From contig SKGI01000084.1 in assembly GCA_007117555.1 (NCBI GenBank), forward strand, positions 1 through 22,483: a stretch of 22,483 nt of DNA, written 5' to 3'. Shown here one piece after another: positions 7,929 to 15,682 of this stretch; position 1 is the stretch's first letter; the number at the start of each line of letters is the position of its first letter. The notes under the pieces are model-generated. The model was not told the origin of the DNA, made no database searches, and was given only the letters and a program-made list of their open reading frames with translations. This DNA comes from Candidatus Izemoplasma sp. (lineage in GTDB: Bacteria > Bacillota_I > Bacilli_A > Izemoplasmatales > Izemoplasmataceae). The translations under genes were made by a program, and so were the position numbers.

Positions 7929-10872
7929 GGCCATGCTCCTTCAGCCAGGCGTCAATTGTTTCGATCGTTGGGACCCGGTATGGTCTCAAAATCGCACCAT
8001 CTTCAACATAACCAAACTCTTCCATGCGGAACAAAATTTCACGGTTGGCAATACGAACGGCTCGATCAAGCGTAATGCGTGGGTTGGCATCTTCAAAGAC
8101 GATGCGGTTCCAAGCATTCGAGATTTCTCGTTCAACCATGTAAGCCCCTGGAATGCGTGACGCTTCAATCGCATAGTCCCATTGATTCAAAATGACTTCG
8201 ATATGTTCTGGCGGTAAAGGCAATTGTGCAAATGCCTCAAGATTGGCGGTGTTCCACAAAAACTCTGTCCCATACGTTGTTTGTAAGCGCAGGGCGAAAT
8301 CAACTTGGACTGCCGTTGACATCCACCACTCTAAAAACGCCCATGAATCATCCGGTCGTGTTGTCGTGGATAAAATCATCGAAGACTGAGCTCCCGATGC
8401 CGCATAACGACGCACAGAACCATCTTCTTGAAGCACACCTGGGTGTAGCGCGATATTCCATTTACCGGCAATTTCTGGCGCCGCAATGGTTAACTGTAAG
8501 TAAGTGGCTAAATCACTAATCCCAATCGGCAACGTTCCAAAGCGGAAATGATTGTAAAAATTCGGCACTTGTTTAGGTAAGTTATAGAGCGTAAATAGCT
8601 CTGTCATCAAACGAATACCTTCAAGATTGGCTTCACTGTTAATGACGGTCGACATCCCATCTTCTGCATACAAACTGCCCCCAAACTGATGCAAGAAAGG
8701 CAATGTCGCCACAAACGGCTTAAAGCCACCGTGAAAAGCGATTGGGTGGAAGAAATTCATCCCTAAACGTTGTAGTTCAGGTAAAATTTCTACAACGTCG
8801 TCCCAAGTATCAGGAACAGGTAAATCCAACGCTTCAAAAATATCGCTCCGGTAAAAAGTGACCCAGAAATTTTGCGTCAACGGCAACCCAAACATGCCGT
8901 CTTCAAACGCATAAGGAATCATCACCCCAGGCGCAAACTGCGCAACCGTATCGGCATAACCGGAAAACTGTCTCAAATCAAGACTTGCCCCCCGAATGGC
9001 AAACTCATAAGGAATCCAGTGATTTACGCCAAGTGCGATGTCAGGTGCGCGATCGGCCGCACTTGCTAAAATGAGCTTGCTTTCATCAGGCATCAATGAA
9101 AGTCTTACCCGAATACCGGTTGCGGCGGTGAAATCATTGTCGATGATTTGTTGCATAATTTCGACATATTGACGCGGGTAATTGGCCCATACTTCAATCA
9201 CATCTTCTTCGGCTCGACCTGCTGCATAATCATGCGCTGTAAAAGACAAGAAAAACCGACGGACCGTTTCAAATGTACGGACCACAATATTGCTTGACGG
9301 TCGTGGCGCCCTGTCTTCACCTGTCACAAACAGCGCTTCTAAATCAAGGCCGTTTTCAAGGAGCACTTGCGCTGTACTACCTAAAAGCTGCGCAGTTGAA
9401 GCATCCCCATCCGCAAGCATCAACATCCTATTAGGAATGTCGTTGATATCACTGCGCAACGTTTCAAGTTGTCGAATCGCTAAACGAATGTTTGTGAGCT
9501 CCCCAGGTTCATGATGTTGACTGTACTGTTCAAGTTCCGTATTGATGTCTTCTAACGCTTCTATCCAGCGAGTCAGCCGGGGTTCTATATCGGGAATAAA
9601 CTGGACAAGTCGCCACGTTCGGAACCGGTCAACGGTATTCCCAGTCAAACGTTTGATTTCTAAACTCAATTCTGTAATTTCATCCATCATAGTCAAAATA
9701 TTCTCATACGCATTTCGGTACGGCTCTACGACGACTCTTAGACCAATTTCATGGGTGCCCGCTTCAAGATGAAACAAAAACGGCTCGTCATCACCGATGA
9801 GTTTACGCTCAAAACGGTTTGTAAAATGAAAAGGCACCATGGCGGCTTCCTCAAAAGGAACCGAACCATTAATGGTCAGCTCTCGGAAAACCGGCATTTG
9901 CATTAAATAATTTTGGCGATAATTGAAACCAAGATGGTATAACCCTGTCTCTTCGACTTCTACCTTAAAATACACGGTATCATTTCCGTGACGGAAACTC
10001 CAGCCATCAATCGTATTCAGTCGCAAATAACGGGAATCATACGCCGTAAAACCAGGATCCCTTTCACTGCGAAGACGGGTGGATGGATTGCTTTTCGATG
10101 TGAACGATTCAGCGCCGATAATCAACGTGTCTTGACCGCGTGGAACGCCTTCATGGGTGGCAAGATAGGTCGCATAACTCGGTGGGCTCTCAGGTGTCGA
10201 TGCGGTGAAAGTCCCTAACATAGCTTGCCCACGTAAAAGCTCAATTTCGATGGTGTTGATCCCTGCTTCAAGTTTAAACGTTAGCGGTTGAGCATTGAGC
10301 GCAGTGCCATCATGAAAGAACGTCGTTTTCATCGACCGAACTTTAATCGAATTGGGCAAAATTTCATGACCGTAACGATCCGTCGCAAACGTTTCACGAT
10401 CAAACACCCAACGCGTAGGTAAAGGTATGACACGACTTTCTTCAAACTGAAAAACGCCGTTGACACGCACAGCAAGCGTATTTGGCAAAATGTTCGCCCC
10501 AAGATCCATCTGATCCACCGCAAAGCGATAACGGCCCGCTTCGGGTGCGTCTAGCTCAAATTGAATCCGCTCACCCCGGCTCAAAGACACTGCCGGTTTG
10601 GCATATTCACTTGGTCCATCAGGACTAAGTGGGATATCATACTGGTCGGCATGGACTTGAATACTCGTACCCGCCGCAGGGAGTTGTGGCGCGCTTTGTC
10701 GTACTTGAAAGTACTGATTCGTATCCGTATCTAAAGGGGCAATCGCGTCTACCTTGATCACCGCCTCACGTGTACTTGTTCTACCAACACCCACCCAAAT
10801 GAGCGTGAGTACAAGTACAAGGCTTAATACCCACCACTTAGGTTGTCTTAATTTTTGTAAGTAACGCATCAT
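7921..10872 (-). CDS. Membrane-anchored extracellular solute-binding protein fused to two carbohydrate-binding-like domains
   Basis: I place the start at the ATG at 10872 (or the adjacent ATG at 10869), which follows a GAGGTGAT ribosome site. The longer frame to a TTG at 10911 runs through a hairpin. The product is about 983 residues, roughly twice the size of an ordinary solute-binding protein. Residues 12-30 form an N-terminal membrane anchor. There are no cysteines, so it is not a lipoprotein. Two beta-sandwich-like segments follow (about 75-225 and 250-385), each with patterns common in carbohydrate-binding modules, such as [13 protein letters not shown] and [16 protein letters not shown] helical, coiled-coil-like stretch spans about 385-525. 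The C-terminal 430 residues are a family 1 (MalE-like) binding protein ([19 protein letters not shown] through [11 protein letters not shown]). Two dedicated permeases follow. A long glucan may be held by the N-terminal domains and passed to the binding domain; that is inference. Confidence 0.85.
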   Translation of the reverse strand: MMRYLQKLRQPKWWVLSLVLVLTLIWVGVGRTSTREAVIKVDAIAPLDTDTNQYFQVRQSAPQLPAAGTSIQVHADQYDIPLSPDGPSEYAKPAVSLSRGERIQFELDAPEAGRYRFAVDQMDLGANILPNTLAVRVNGVFQFEESRVIPLPTRWVFDRETFATDRYGHEILPNSIKVRSMKTTFFHDGTALNAQPLTFKLEAGINTIEIELLRGQAMLGTFTASTPESPPSYATYLATHEGVPRGQDTLIIGAESFTSKSNPSTRLRSERDPGFTAYDSRYLRLNTIDGWSFRHGNDTVYFKVEVEETGLYHLGFNYRQNYLMQMPVFRELTINGSVPFEEAAMVPFHFTNRFERKLIGDDEPFLFHLEAGTHEIGLRVVVEPYRNAYENILTMMDEITELSLEIKRLTGNTVDRFRTWRLVQFIPDIEPRLTRWIEALEDINTELEQYSQHHEPGELTNIRLAIRQLETLRSDINDIPNRMLMLADGDASTAQLLGSTAQVLLENGLDLEALFVTGEDRAPRPSSNIVVRTFETVRRFFLSFTAHDYAAGRAEEDVIEVWANYPRQYVEIMQQIIDNDFTAATGIRVRLSLMPDESKLILASAADRAPDIALGVNHWIPYEFAIRGASLDLRQFSGYADTVAQFAPGVMIPYAFEDGMFGLPLTQNFWVTFYRSDIFEALDLPVPDTWDDVVEILPELQRLGMNFFHPIAFHGGFKPFVATLPFLHQFGGSLYAEDGMSTVINSEANLEGIRLMTELFTLYNLPKQVPNFYNHFRFGTLPIGISDLATYLQLTIAAPEIAGKWNIALHPGVLQEDGSVRRYAASGAQSSMILSTTTRPDDSWAFLEWWMSTAVQVDFALRLQTTYGTEFLWNTANLEAFAQLPLPPEHIEVILNQWDYAIEASRIPGAYMVEREISNAWNRIVFEDANPRITLDRAVRIANREILFRMEEFGYVEDGAILRPYRVPTIETIDAWLKEHGHD

Positions 10873-10888
10873 ATCACCTCGAAAAGCA

Positions 10889-10918
10889 ATGAAGCTTGAC
10901 GGATTTGTCAAGCTTCAT
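10889..10918 (-). promoter_or_regulatory. Intergenic stem-loop after the lipoprotein binding-protein gene
   Basis: A perfect 12-base inverted repeat (ATGAAGCTTGAC / GTCAAGCTTCAT) with a 6-base loop sits in the 58-base gap after the binding-protein stop. It is followed by TGCTTTT and then by the ribosome site of the next gene. The U-rich tail is short, so full termination is doubtful. A partial terminator or a 3'-end stabiliser, as seen between malE and malF in enteric bacteria, is more likely. Either would raise binding-protein mRNA relative to the permease genes. Confidence 0.75.
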
Positions 10919-10930
10919 GCGTTTACCGTC

Positions 10931-12271
10931 TTAGTTTTGCATGGCCTCTTGAACCATTTGATTGAGTCTTTCTTCCCATTCACTTGCAAATGTATCCGGT
11001 GTCACTTCATTATTAGCAATACGTTCCCAGTAATTATTATCTTCATTGCCGACCCACTCCCAGAACGCTTTGTAGCCGGGTAGCCATTTGTCGACATCAG
11101 GTCGTGCTTGATCTAACAGTTCAATACTTTCACGTAACCCTTCAACATAATCGATAAAGATTTCAGCACGTGCCCAAACTTCATCATACTCAGCAATGGG
11201 GTAACGATCTAAGTACAGATCGCCACGTTCTTCCATCAAGTCAAGACGTGTCAGCCAACCTTGTTTGCCAAATGTCATCCATTTTGCGAGCAAGTAAGCT
11301 TCTTCAGGGTGTTCAGCTTGTGATGACACAACGATGAAGTCAAGAATGGTTGGTGGGAACTGTCCTGCATCCCCGCGAGGATAAGGCCAGAAACCAACAT
11401 CAAAGCCATACTCTTCTAACATCGTATCGATCATCCACAAGTTCCAAGATCCATCGATGCTCATCGCAGTATAGCCAGCAAGCCAAGGCCAAACATCGCC
11501 AATTTCAGCCAGTTCTTCTTCTGTATGAGACGCTGGAATACCCCGTGCCCATAGATCAAGTTTTGTATCGTAAGCGTCAATCCAAGCTGGATTGGTAAAG
11601 TTAAACCGCTCACCATCCCATGTGTTGTAACCGATAGTTTCATCATCTAGCATGGGGAAGGTTGTCTCAAAGTCGAGATCGCCAAACCACGGATCGATGG
11701 CATACACCATATCGTTTTCGCCAAGCACACGGATTTGTTCGGCTAAAGCAATAAAGTCATTGTAGTGCCAGTCTTTTGGTGGGATGGGCACATTGTAAAA
11801 ATCAAGTAATGTCAAGTTGATGTAAATACCTTTAATAAACTGAAATGATGGAATCCCATAACGGCCTGAGCCGTAAATGGCTGTTTGATCCACTTCTGGA
11901 TACACTAAAGCTGTGTCAGGATCGGCATCCCAGAAAGCTGAAATATCAAGTAGCATCCCATTGTCATAACCCGTGGGTACATTATCAATCGCAAAAACTT
12001 CAGGTAGAACGTCACCCGCTTGGGCATTGAGGAGACTTTCAGTAAAAGCAGCCCCAGCACCGGTAATATCCTGACGTAATTCGACAGTAATATTGGGGTA
12101 TTCGAGCATAAAAGCATCGATGAGACGTTGATTCAGTTCTTGATCGCCCCAGTCGGCATAGCTCAGCACGATGTTTCGTACAGGTATTGTATCGCCATTG
12201 TCGTCGTCACTACACGCCATAAGGACAAACGCGCCGATAAAGATTAGCAACAAGCTAAACCATTTTTTCAT
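10931..12271 (-). CDS. Extracellular sugar-binding lipoprotein of an ABC importer
   Basis: This is a family 1 (MalE-like) solute-binding protein that captures sugars at the cell surface for import. The start ATG at 12271 is preceded by AGAAAGGAG at good spacing; the longer frame to 12292 has none. The 446-residue product has a lipoprotein signal with lipobox LMAC, so Cys20 is the lipidated residue, followed by an acidic SDDD linker. The body shows the usual features: an N-terminal beta-alpha start (VLSYADWGDQELNQRLIDAF), an INLTLLDFYNVPIPPKDWHY segment typical of sugar binders, and a C-terminal segment with several Trp residues. It has no adjacent permease of its own. It could serve the second permease pair at 1-1780 or compete with the fused binding protein. 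Hairpins flank the gene on both sides. Confidence 0.92.
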   Translation of the reverse strand: MKKWFSLLLIFIGAFVLMACSDDDNGDTIPVRNIVLSYADWGDQELNQRLIDAFMLEYPNITVELRQDITGAGAAFTESLLNAQAGDVLPEVFAIDNVPTGYDNGMLLDISAFWDADPDTALVYPEVDQTAIYGSGRYGIPSFQFIKGIYINLTLLDFYNVPIPPKDWHYNDFIALAEQIRVLGENDMVYAIDPWFGDLDFETTFPMLDDETIGYNTWDGERFNFTNPAWIDAYDTKLDLWARGIPASHTEEELAEIGDVWPWLAGYTAMSIDGSWNLWMIDTMLEEYGFDVGFWPYPRGDAGQFPPTILDFIVVSSQAEHPEEAYLLAKWMTFGKQGWLTRLDLMEERGDLYLDRYPIAEYDEVWARAEIFIDYVEGLRESIELLDQARPDVDKWLPGYKAFWEWVGNEDNNYWERIANNEVTPDTFASEWEERLNQMVQEAMQN

Positions 12272-12296
12272 AATAAACTCCTTTCTTATCATGGGT

Positions 12297-12335
12297 ACTC
12301 GATGTGGGTGATGATCTCACCACCCACATGCGAGT
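12297..12335 (-). promoter_or_regulatory. Strong intergenic stem-loop before the lipoprotein binding-protein gene
   Basis: In the 93-base gap between the CBM lipoprotein stop and the binding-protein start, the minus strand forms a long hairpin. Its inner arms are ATGTGGGTGGTGA and TCATCACCCACAT with one G-U pair; the tip would open to give a normal loop. A single bulged C is followed by an outer ACTCG/CGAGT stem. There is no U-tract afterwards, so it is not a standard terminator. It lies about 26 bases before the start codon, just upstream of the AAGGAG site. A role in mRNA processing or 3'-end protection of the upstream transcript is the best guess. Confidence 0.75.
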
Positions 12336-12364
12336 GACACTATTTTTAATGCTTGTAAAGTCAA

Positions 12365-15300
12365 TTATTCTTCTGCAGGACCTGATTCCATTGTACCATT
12401 GAAGACGAGCTCAGCATCGACGAATTCGCCTTCGACTTCGACTTCAAGGGTGACATTGGCTAAATTAAATGTTTGGGGCGCATCTTCACCCGCAAACAAC
12501 ATCCCCATTTCAAACTTCAGTTGCGCTGGCACGCTGTAGTCAATTTCTGCATCGTCTAAAGTAAAGATTACTTCATAAGCTTCTAAATCACTATCGACTT
12601 CAAGCGTCTCCATGTGGTATGGCGTCCAGCCGCCACCACCGTGGCCAATTGCTAAAGTGATTTCACCTTCAACGGAAGCGCTCGCATAAAAACGTAAGCG
12701 ATACGTCGCACCCGTTTCAAATAAGAAAGAACCTTCATTGTCTGCACCTGTGCCAAGGGCAAAGGCATCTTGGATCACTTGCAGTTGCCAGTTTTCCCAG
12801 AAATTGATGGCTGTGATATTAACTGTCATTAGGTTATCCGCAAATGTCGCTTCTGCAGCGGAACCTTCCCAGTCGTTCACAAAGACACGCCAACCTGGAT
12901 ATTGTGGCTCATCGTTTCCAGGATCAGGGTCTGGATCAGGGTCAACCGCTTCGCCTGGTTCCATATTGCCATTGAAGACGAGCTCAGCATCGACGAATTC
13001 GCCTTCAACTTCAACTTCAAGGGTGACATTAGCTAAGTTAAACGTTTGGGGCGCATCTTCACCCGCAAACAACATCCCCATCTCAAACTTAAGCTGCGCT
13101 GGAATGCTGTAGTCGATTTCTGCATCGTCTAAAGTAAAGATTATTTCATACAGTTCTAAATCCGCATCGACTTCAAGAGCTTCCATGTGGTATGGCGTCC
13201 AACCGCCACCACCGTGGCCAATCGCTAAGGTGACTTCACCTTCAACGGAAGCACTCGCATAAAAACGTAAGCGATAGGTCGCACCCGTTTCAAATAAGAA
13301 CGAACCTTCATTGTCTGCGCCTGTGCCAAGGGCAAAGGCATCTTGGATTACTTGCAGTTGCCAATTTTCCCAGAAATTGATGGCTGTAATATCAACTGTC
13401 ATGACGTTGTCTTCAAACGTCGCTTCAGCTGCAGAACCTTCCCAGTCGTTCACAAAGACACGCCAACCTGGTTTTTGTGGTTCATCGATACCAGGATCTG
13501 GATCGGGGTCTGGGTCAACGCCTTCACCAGGTGCCATCTCACCATTCACAAGAAGACCTGCATCGACGAACTCGCCGTCTTCTTCAATTTCTAGTGTTAC
13601 GTGGCCAAGACGGAATTGTTGTGGGGCAAGCGCATCACTAAAGAGCATCCCCATCTCAAGCTTAAACTGACCAAGTACATCATAATCGCCTTCCGCATCG
13701 AGTGTGAACACAATCTCATGATGGGTCATCTCAGGACCGACTAAAATGCCTTCCTCAACAAAGTAAGGCGTCCAGCCACCGCCTGCATGACCAATCGCTA
13801 AGGTGATTTCACCAACCGTAGAGGCCATGGTATTGAAACGGACGCGGTAAGTCCGGCCTGCTTCAAACTGGATAGACCCTTCATTGTCTTCACCAGTGCC
13901 AAGCGCAAAGGCATCTTGGATAACTTGGAGTTGCCAATTTTGTGAGAAGTTAATCGCAGTAATGTCAAGGACAAGCATGCCATCCTCACCATAAATGTGC
14001 GCTTCAGAACCTTCCCAGTCATTGACGAATGCACGCCAACCCTCAAGGGCATAGACAGTGGGGGCTTCAGCCATATGGCCGTTGAAAATTAAATCAGTGG
14101 CGACGTATGCTTCGTCTTCAAGAACATCAATTTGTACGTTGGTCAAGTGGAAGCTTTGTGGGGCTTCAAGACCGCTAAACAGCATCGCCATTTCAAGTTT
14201 AAACTGCGCAGGTACACTATAATCGCCTTCTGCATCGAGCGTAAAAATGATTTCATGTGTTTCCATAGTTGTAGTGACGGTAATGTCATCCTTAACAAAA
14301 TAAGGATGCCAGCCGCCCACTTGATGGCCAATGGCTAATGTAACATCGCCTTCAACAGAAGCCATCGCATCAAACGTAACACGATACGTTTGACCCGCTT
14401 CTAAATAAAGCGAACCTTCATCAACATCTCCAAGACCCATCGCATACGCATCTTGGATAATTTGTAATTGCCAATTTTCCCAGAAATTAATGTTCGTCAG
14501 TTCAACCGACATCACGTTATCTTCAAAAGTCATGTCAGCGGCTGAACCATCCCAGTCATTGATAAATAGACGCCAACCAGGATACTGAGGGAGTTGCATC
14601 GAATCATCGGGTTCAATGACCGTGATAATCCGTGTAACGGTTGCAACATTACCCGCTTCATCGCTCACTGTGTAGACTACGGTATATTCGCCAAGTTCGT
14701 CTACATTAACATCCGATACAATGTGCTCAAGCGTCAAAGTAATTTCGCCATCGACATTATCCATCACCGAAACGCCCGCGAGCGGATCAAAGGGTTGACC
14801 GAGTGGAATCGAGACATCTGTCGCACCACTAATGACCGGTGGAATCGTGTCTTCAATATCGTCAATCGGTACGATGGAAACATTATCAAGGTAAATCGTC
14901 GTTAAATAATTATCCGGTCCGACCGTTCCTTTTTCAAAAAGAATGGCCCCATTCTCATTGGTCTCTTGCCCCATAATAAACTCAAACGAATACGTTTCCA
15001 TGTCCGTAGTCAAGTCAAAAATATCCGTTTGGCCTGGTTTAAAGTTATTAAACCAAGGTGGACCATCGAGCAGTTCACCAATTTGAACATGAATCGAACG
15101 TGGGAGTACAGAACGGGCATCAAACGAAACACGATAAGCTTGCCCTTGTTCAAAGGTAATGCCAGTGTTTTCTAGGCGCGGCTCCCACATACCACCGCTA
15201 ACTGAGTGAATCTCAATTTGGAGCTCACCATCGACAACTGTGTACGTTGCATTACCGCCTTCAAGGCCAGTCGTGGTAGTCCAAAATGCCATACCGAATG

Positions 15301-15661
15301 TGAAGTCACCGTTAGAAACCATGTCATCGCCGATGTCATCGGGGTTCACTACGACAAACAAGTAACGGGTTTTTTCTGTCCGGTTGCCGGCCGCATCTTC
15401 AATCGCATAGCGCAGGAAGTAACTGCCTACTGCATCGACATTAAATGTACCGGTCACAACGATTTGGTCGGTAATATCGCCGTCCGTATCGTCAATGGCT
15501 GTGACACCATCGAGGGGATCAAATTCTTCACCGACAAAGATGGTGATGTCTTCAACACCCGTTAAAACAGGTGGGGTGGTGTCTCTTGGGCTGACTTCGC
15601 CACAAGCAACAACCAAAAAGCTAAACCATACTGTGAGTAAAACGAGTAATACTTTTTTCAT
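12365..15661 (-). CDS. Multi-CBM4-like surface lipoprotein with DUF5011 domains, putative beta-glucan-capture protein
   Basis: This 1098-residue protein starts at the ATG at 15661 after an AAGGAGG ribosome site. Its lipoprotein signal has lipobox VVAC, lipidated at Cys20. Domains in order: an Ig-like DUF5011 domain (about 28-107, with EEFDPLDGVTAIDDTDGDIT), a CBM4/9-like module (about 113-266), a second DUF5011 domain (about 271-350), then four CBM4-like modules starting at residues 361, 540, 731 and 922. The last four share PGWR.F.NDW, a NW(Q)LQ.IQDA core, an LAIGH segment and conserved aromatic residues. Linkers before modules 3 and 4 carry Asp-Pro repeats (VDPDPDPDPG). No catalytic domain is visible. 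CBM4 modules are known to bind beta-1,3-glucan, xylan or cellulose; laminarin is preferred here because of the enzymes upstream. It would act as a Gram-positive-type counterpart of SusE/SusF surface glycan binders (inference). Confidence 0.85.
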   Translation of the reverse strand: MKKVLLVLLTVWFSFLVVACGEVSPRDTTPPVLTGVEDITIFVGEEFDPLDGVTAIDDTDGDITDQIVVTGTFNVDAVGSYFLRYAIEDAAGNRTEKTRYLFVVVNPDDIGDDMVSNGDFTFGMAFWTTTTGLEGGNATYTVVDGELQIEIHSVSGGMWEPRLENTGITFEQGQAYRVSFDARSVLPRSIHVQIGELLDGPPWFNNFKPGQTDIFDLTTDMETYSFEFIMGQETNENGAILFEKGTVGPDNYLTTIYLDNVSIVPIDDIEDTIPPVISGATDVSIPLGQPFDPLAGVSVMDNVDGEITLTLEHIVSDVNVDELGEYTVVYTVSDEAGNVATVTRIITVIEPDDSMQLPQYPGWRLFINDWDGSAADMTFEDNVMSVELTNINFWENWQLQIIQDAYAMGLGDVDEGSLYLEAGQTYRVTFDAMASVEGDVTLAIGHQVGGWHPYFVKDDITVTTTMETHEIIFTLDAEGDYSVPAQFKLEMAMLFSGLEAPQSFHLTNVQIDVLEDEAYVATDLIFNGHMAEAPTVYALEGWRAFVNDWEGSEAHIYGEDGMLVLDITAINFSQNWQLQVIQDAFALGTGEDNEGSIQFEAGRTYRVRFNTMASTVGEITLAIGHAGGGWTPYFVEEGILVGPEMTHHEIVFTLDAEGDYDVLGQFKLEMGMLFSDALAPQQFRLGHVTLEIEEDGEFVDAGLLVNGEMAPGEGVDPDPDPDPGIDEPQKPGWRVFVNDWEGSAAEATFEDNVMTVDITAINFWENWQLQVIQDAFALGTGADNEGSFLFETGATYRLRFYASASVEGEVTLAIGHGGGGWTPYHMEALEVDADLELYEIIFTLDDAEIDYSIPAQLKFEMGMLFAGEDAPQTFNLANVTLEVEVEGEFVDAELVFNGNMEPGEAVDPDPDPDPGNDEPQYPGWRVFVNDWEGSAAEATFADNLMTVNITAINFWENWQLQVIQDAFALGTGADNEGSFLFETGATYRLRFYASASVEGEITLAIGHGGGGWTPYHMETLEVDSDLEAYEVIFTLDDAEIDYSVPAQLKFEMGMLFAGEDAPQTFNLANVTLEVEVEGEFVDAELVFNGTMESGPAEE
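12368..14581 (-). repeat. Four tandem CBM4-like coding repeats; the last two nearly identical in DNA
   Basis: The units span 14581-14051, 14044-13514, 13471-12941 and 12898-12368, each about 531 bases, taking the PGWR/EGWR codons as the left edge. The spacing is 537 bases between units 1 and 2 and exactly 573 bases (191 codons) between units 2 and 3 and between units 3 and 4. The 36-base difference corresponds to the inserted Asp-Pro linker. Units 3 and 4 agree at roughly nine bases in ten by eye, with most differences at third codon positions, while units 1 and 2 are more diverged. This is the pattern of a recent in-frame duplication. Confidence 0.9.
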
Positions 15662-15682
15662 ACTTCTGAATCCTCCTTCTTT

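Noticed and set aside
7927..9772. Several plus-strand open frames of 65-97 codons within the fused binding-protein gene
   Set aside because: They overlap a clearly coding minus-strand frame, lack ribosome sites and show no recognisable domain.
10873..10911. A 13-residue N-terminal extension of the fused binding protein starting at a TTG
   Set aside because: It would begin inside the 12-base hairpin without a ribosome site, whereas ATG at 10872 follows GAGGTGAT.
12297..12335. A rho-independent terminator after the CBM lipoprotein gene
   Set aside because: The stem is strong but is followed by ACCCATGATAAG with no U-tract, and the next gene has a good ribosome site close behind.
12738..13670. 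Two open frames of 119-124 codons on the plus strand with nearly the same N-terminal sequence
   Set aside because: They are antisense shadows of CBM repeat units 3 and 4, so their likeness comes from the duplicated coding DNA. They have no ribosome site and are rich in Ser/Pro/Ala, as expected of shadows.
12368..14581. Regularly spaced repeats that could suggest a CRISPR-like or satellite array
   Set aside because: The unit is about 531-573 bases, in frame, and codes for a folded module with diverged copies. There are no short identical repeats or unique spacers.
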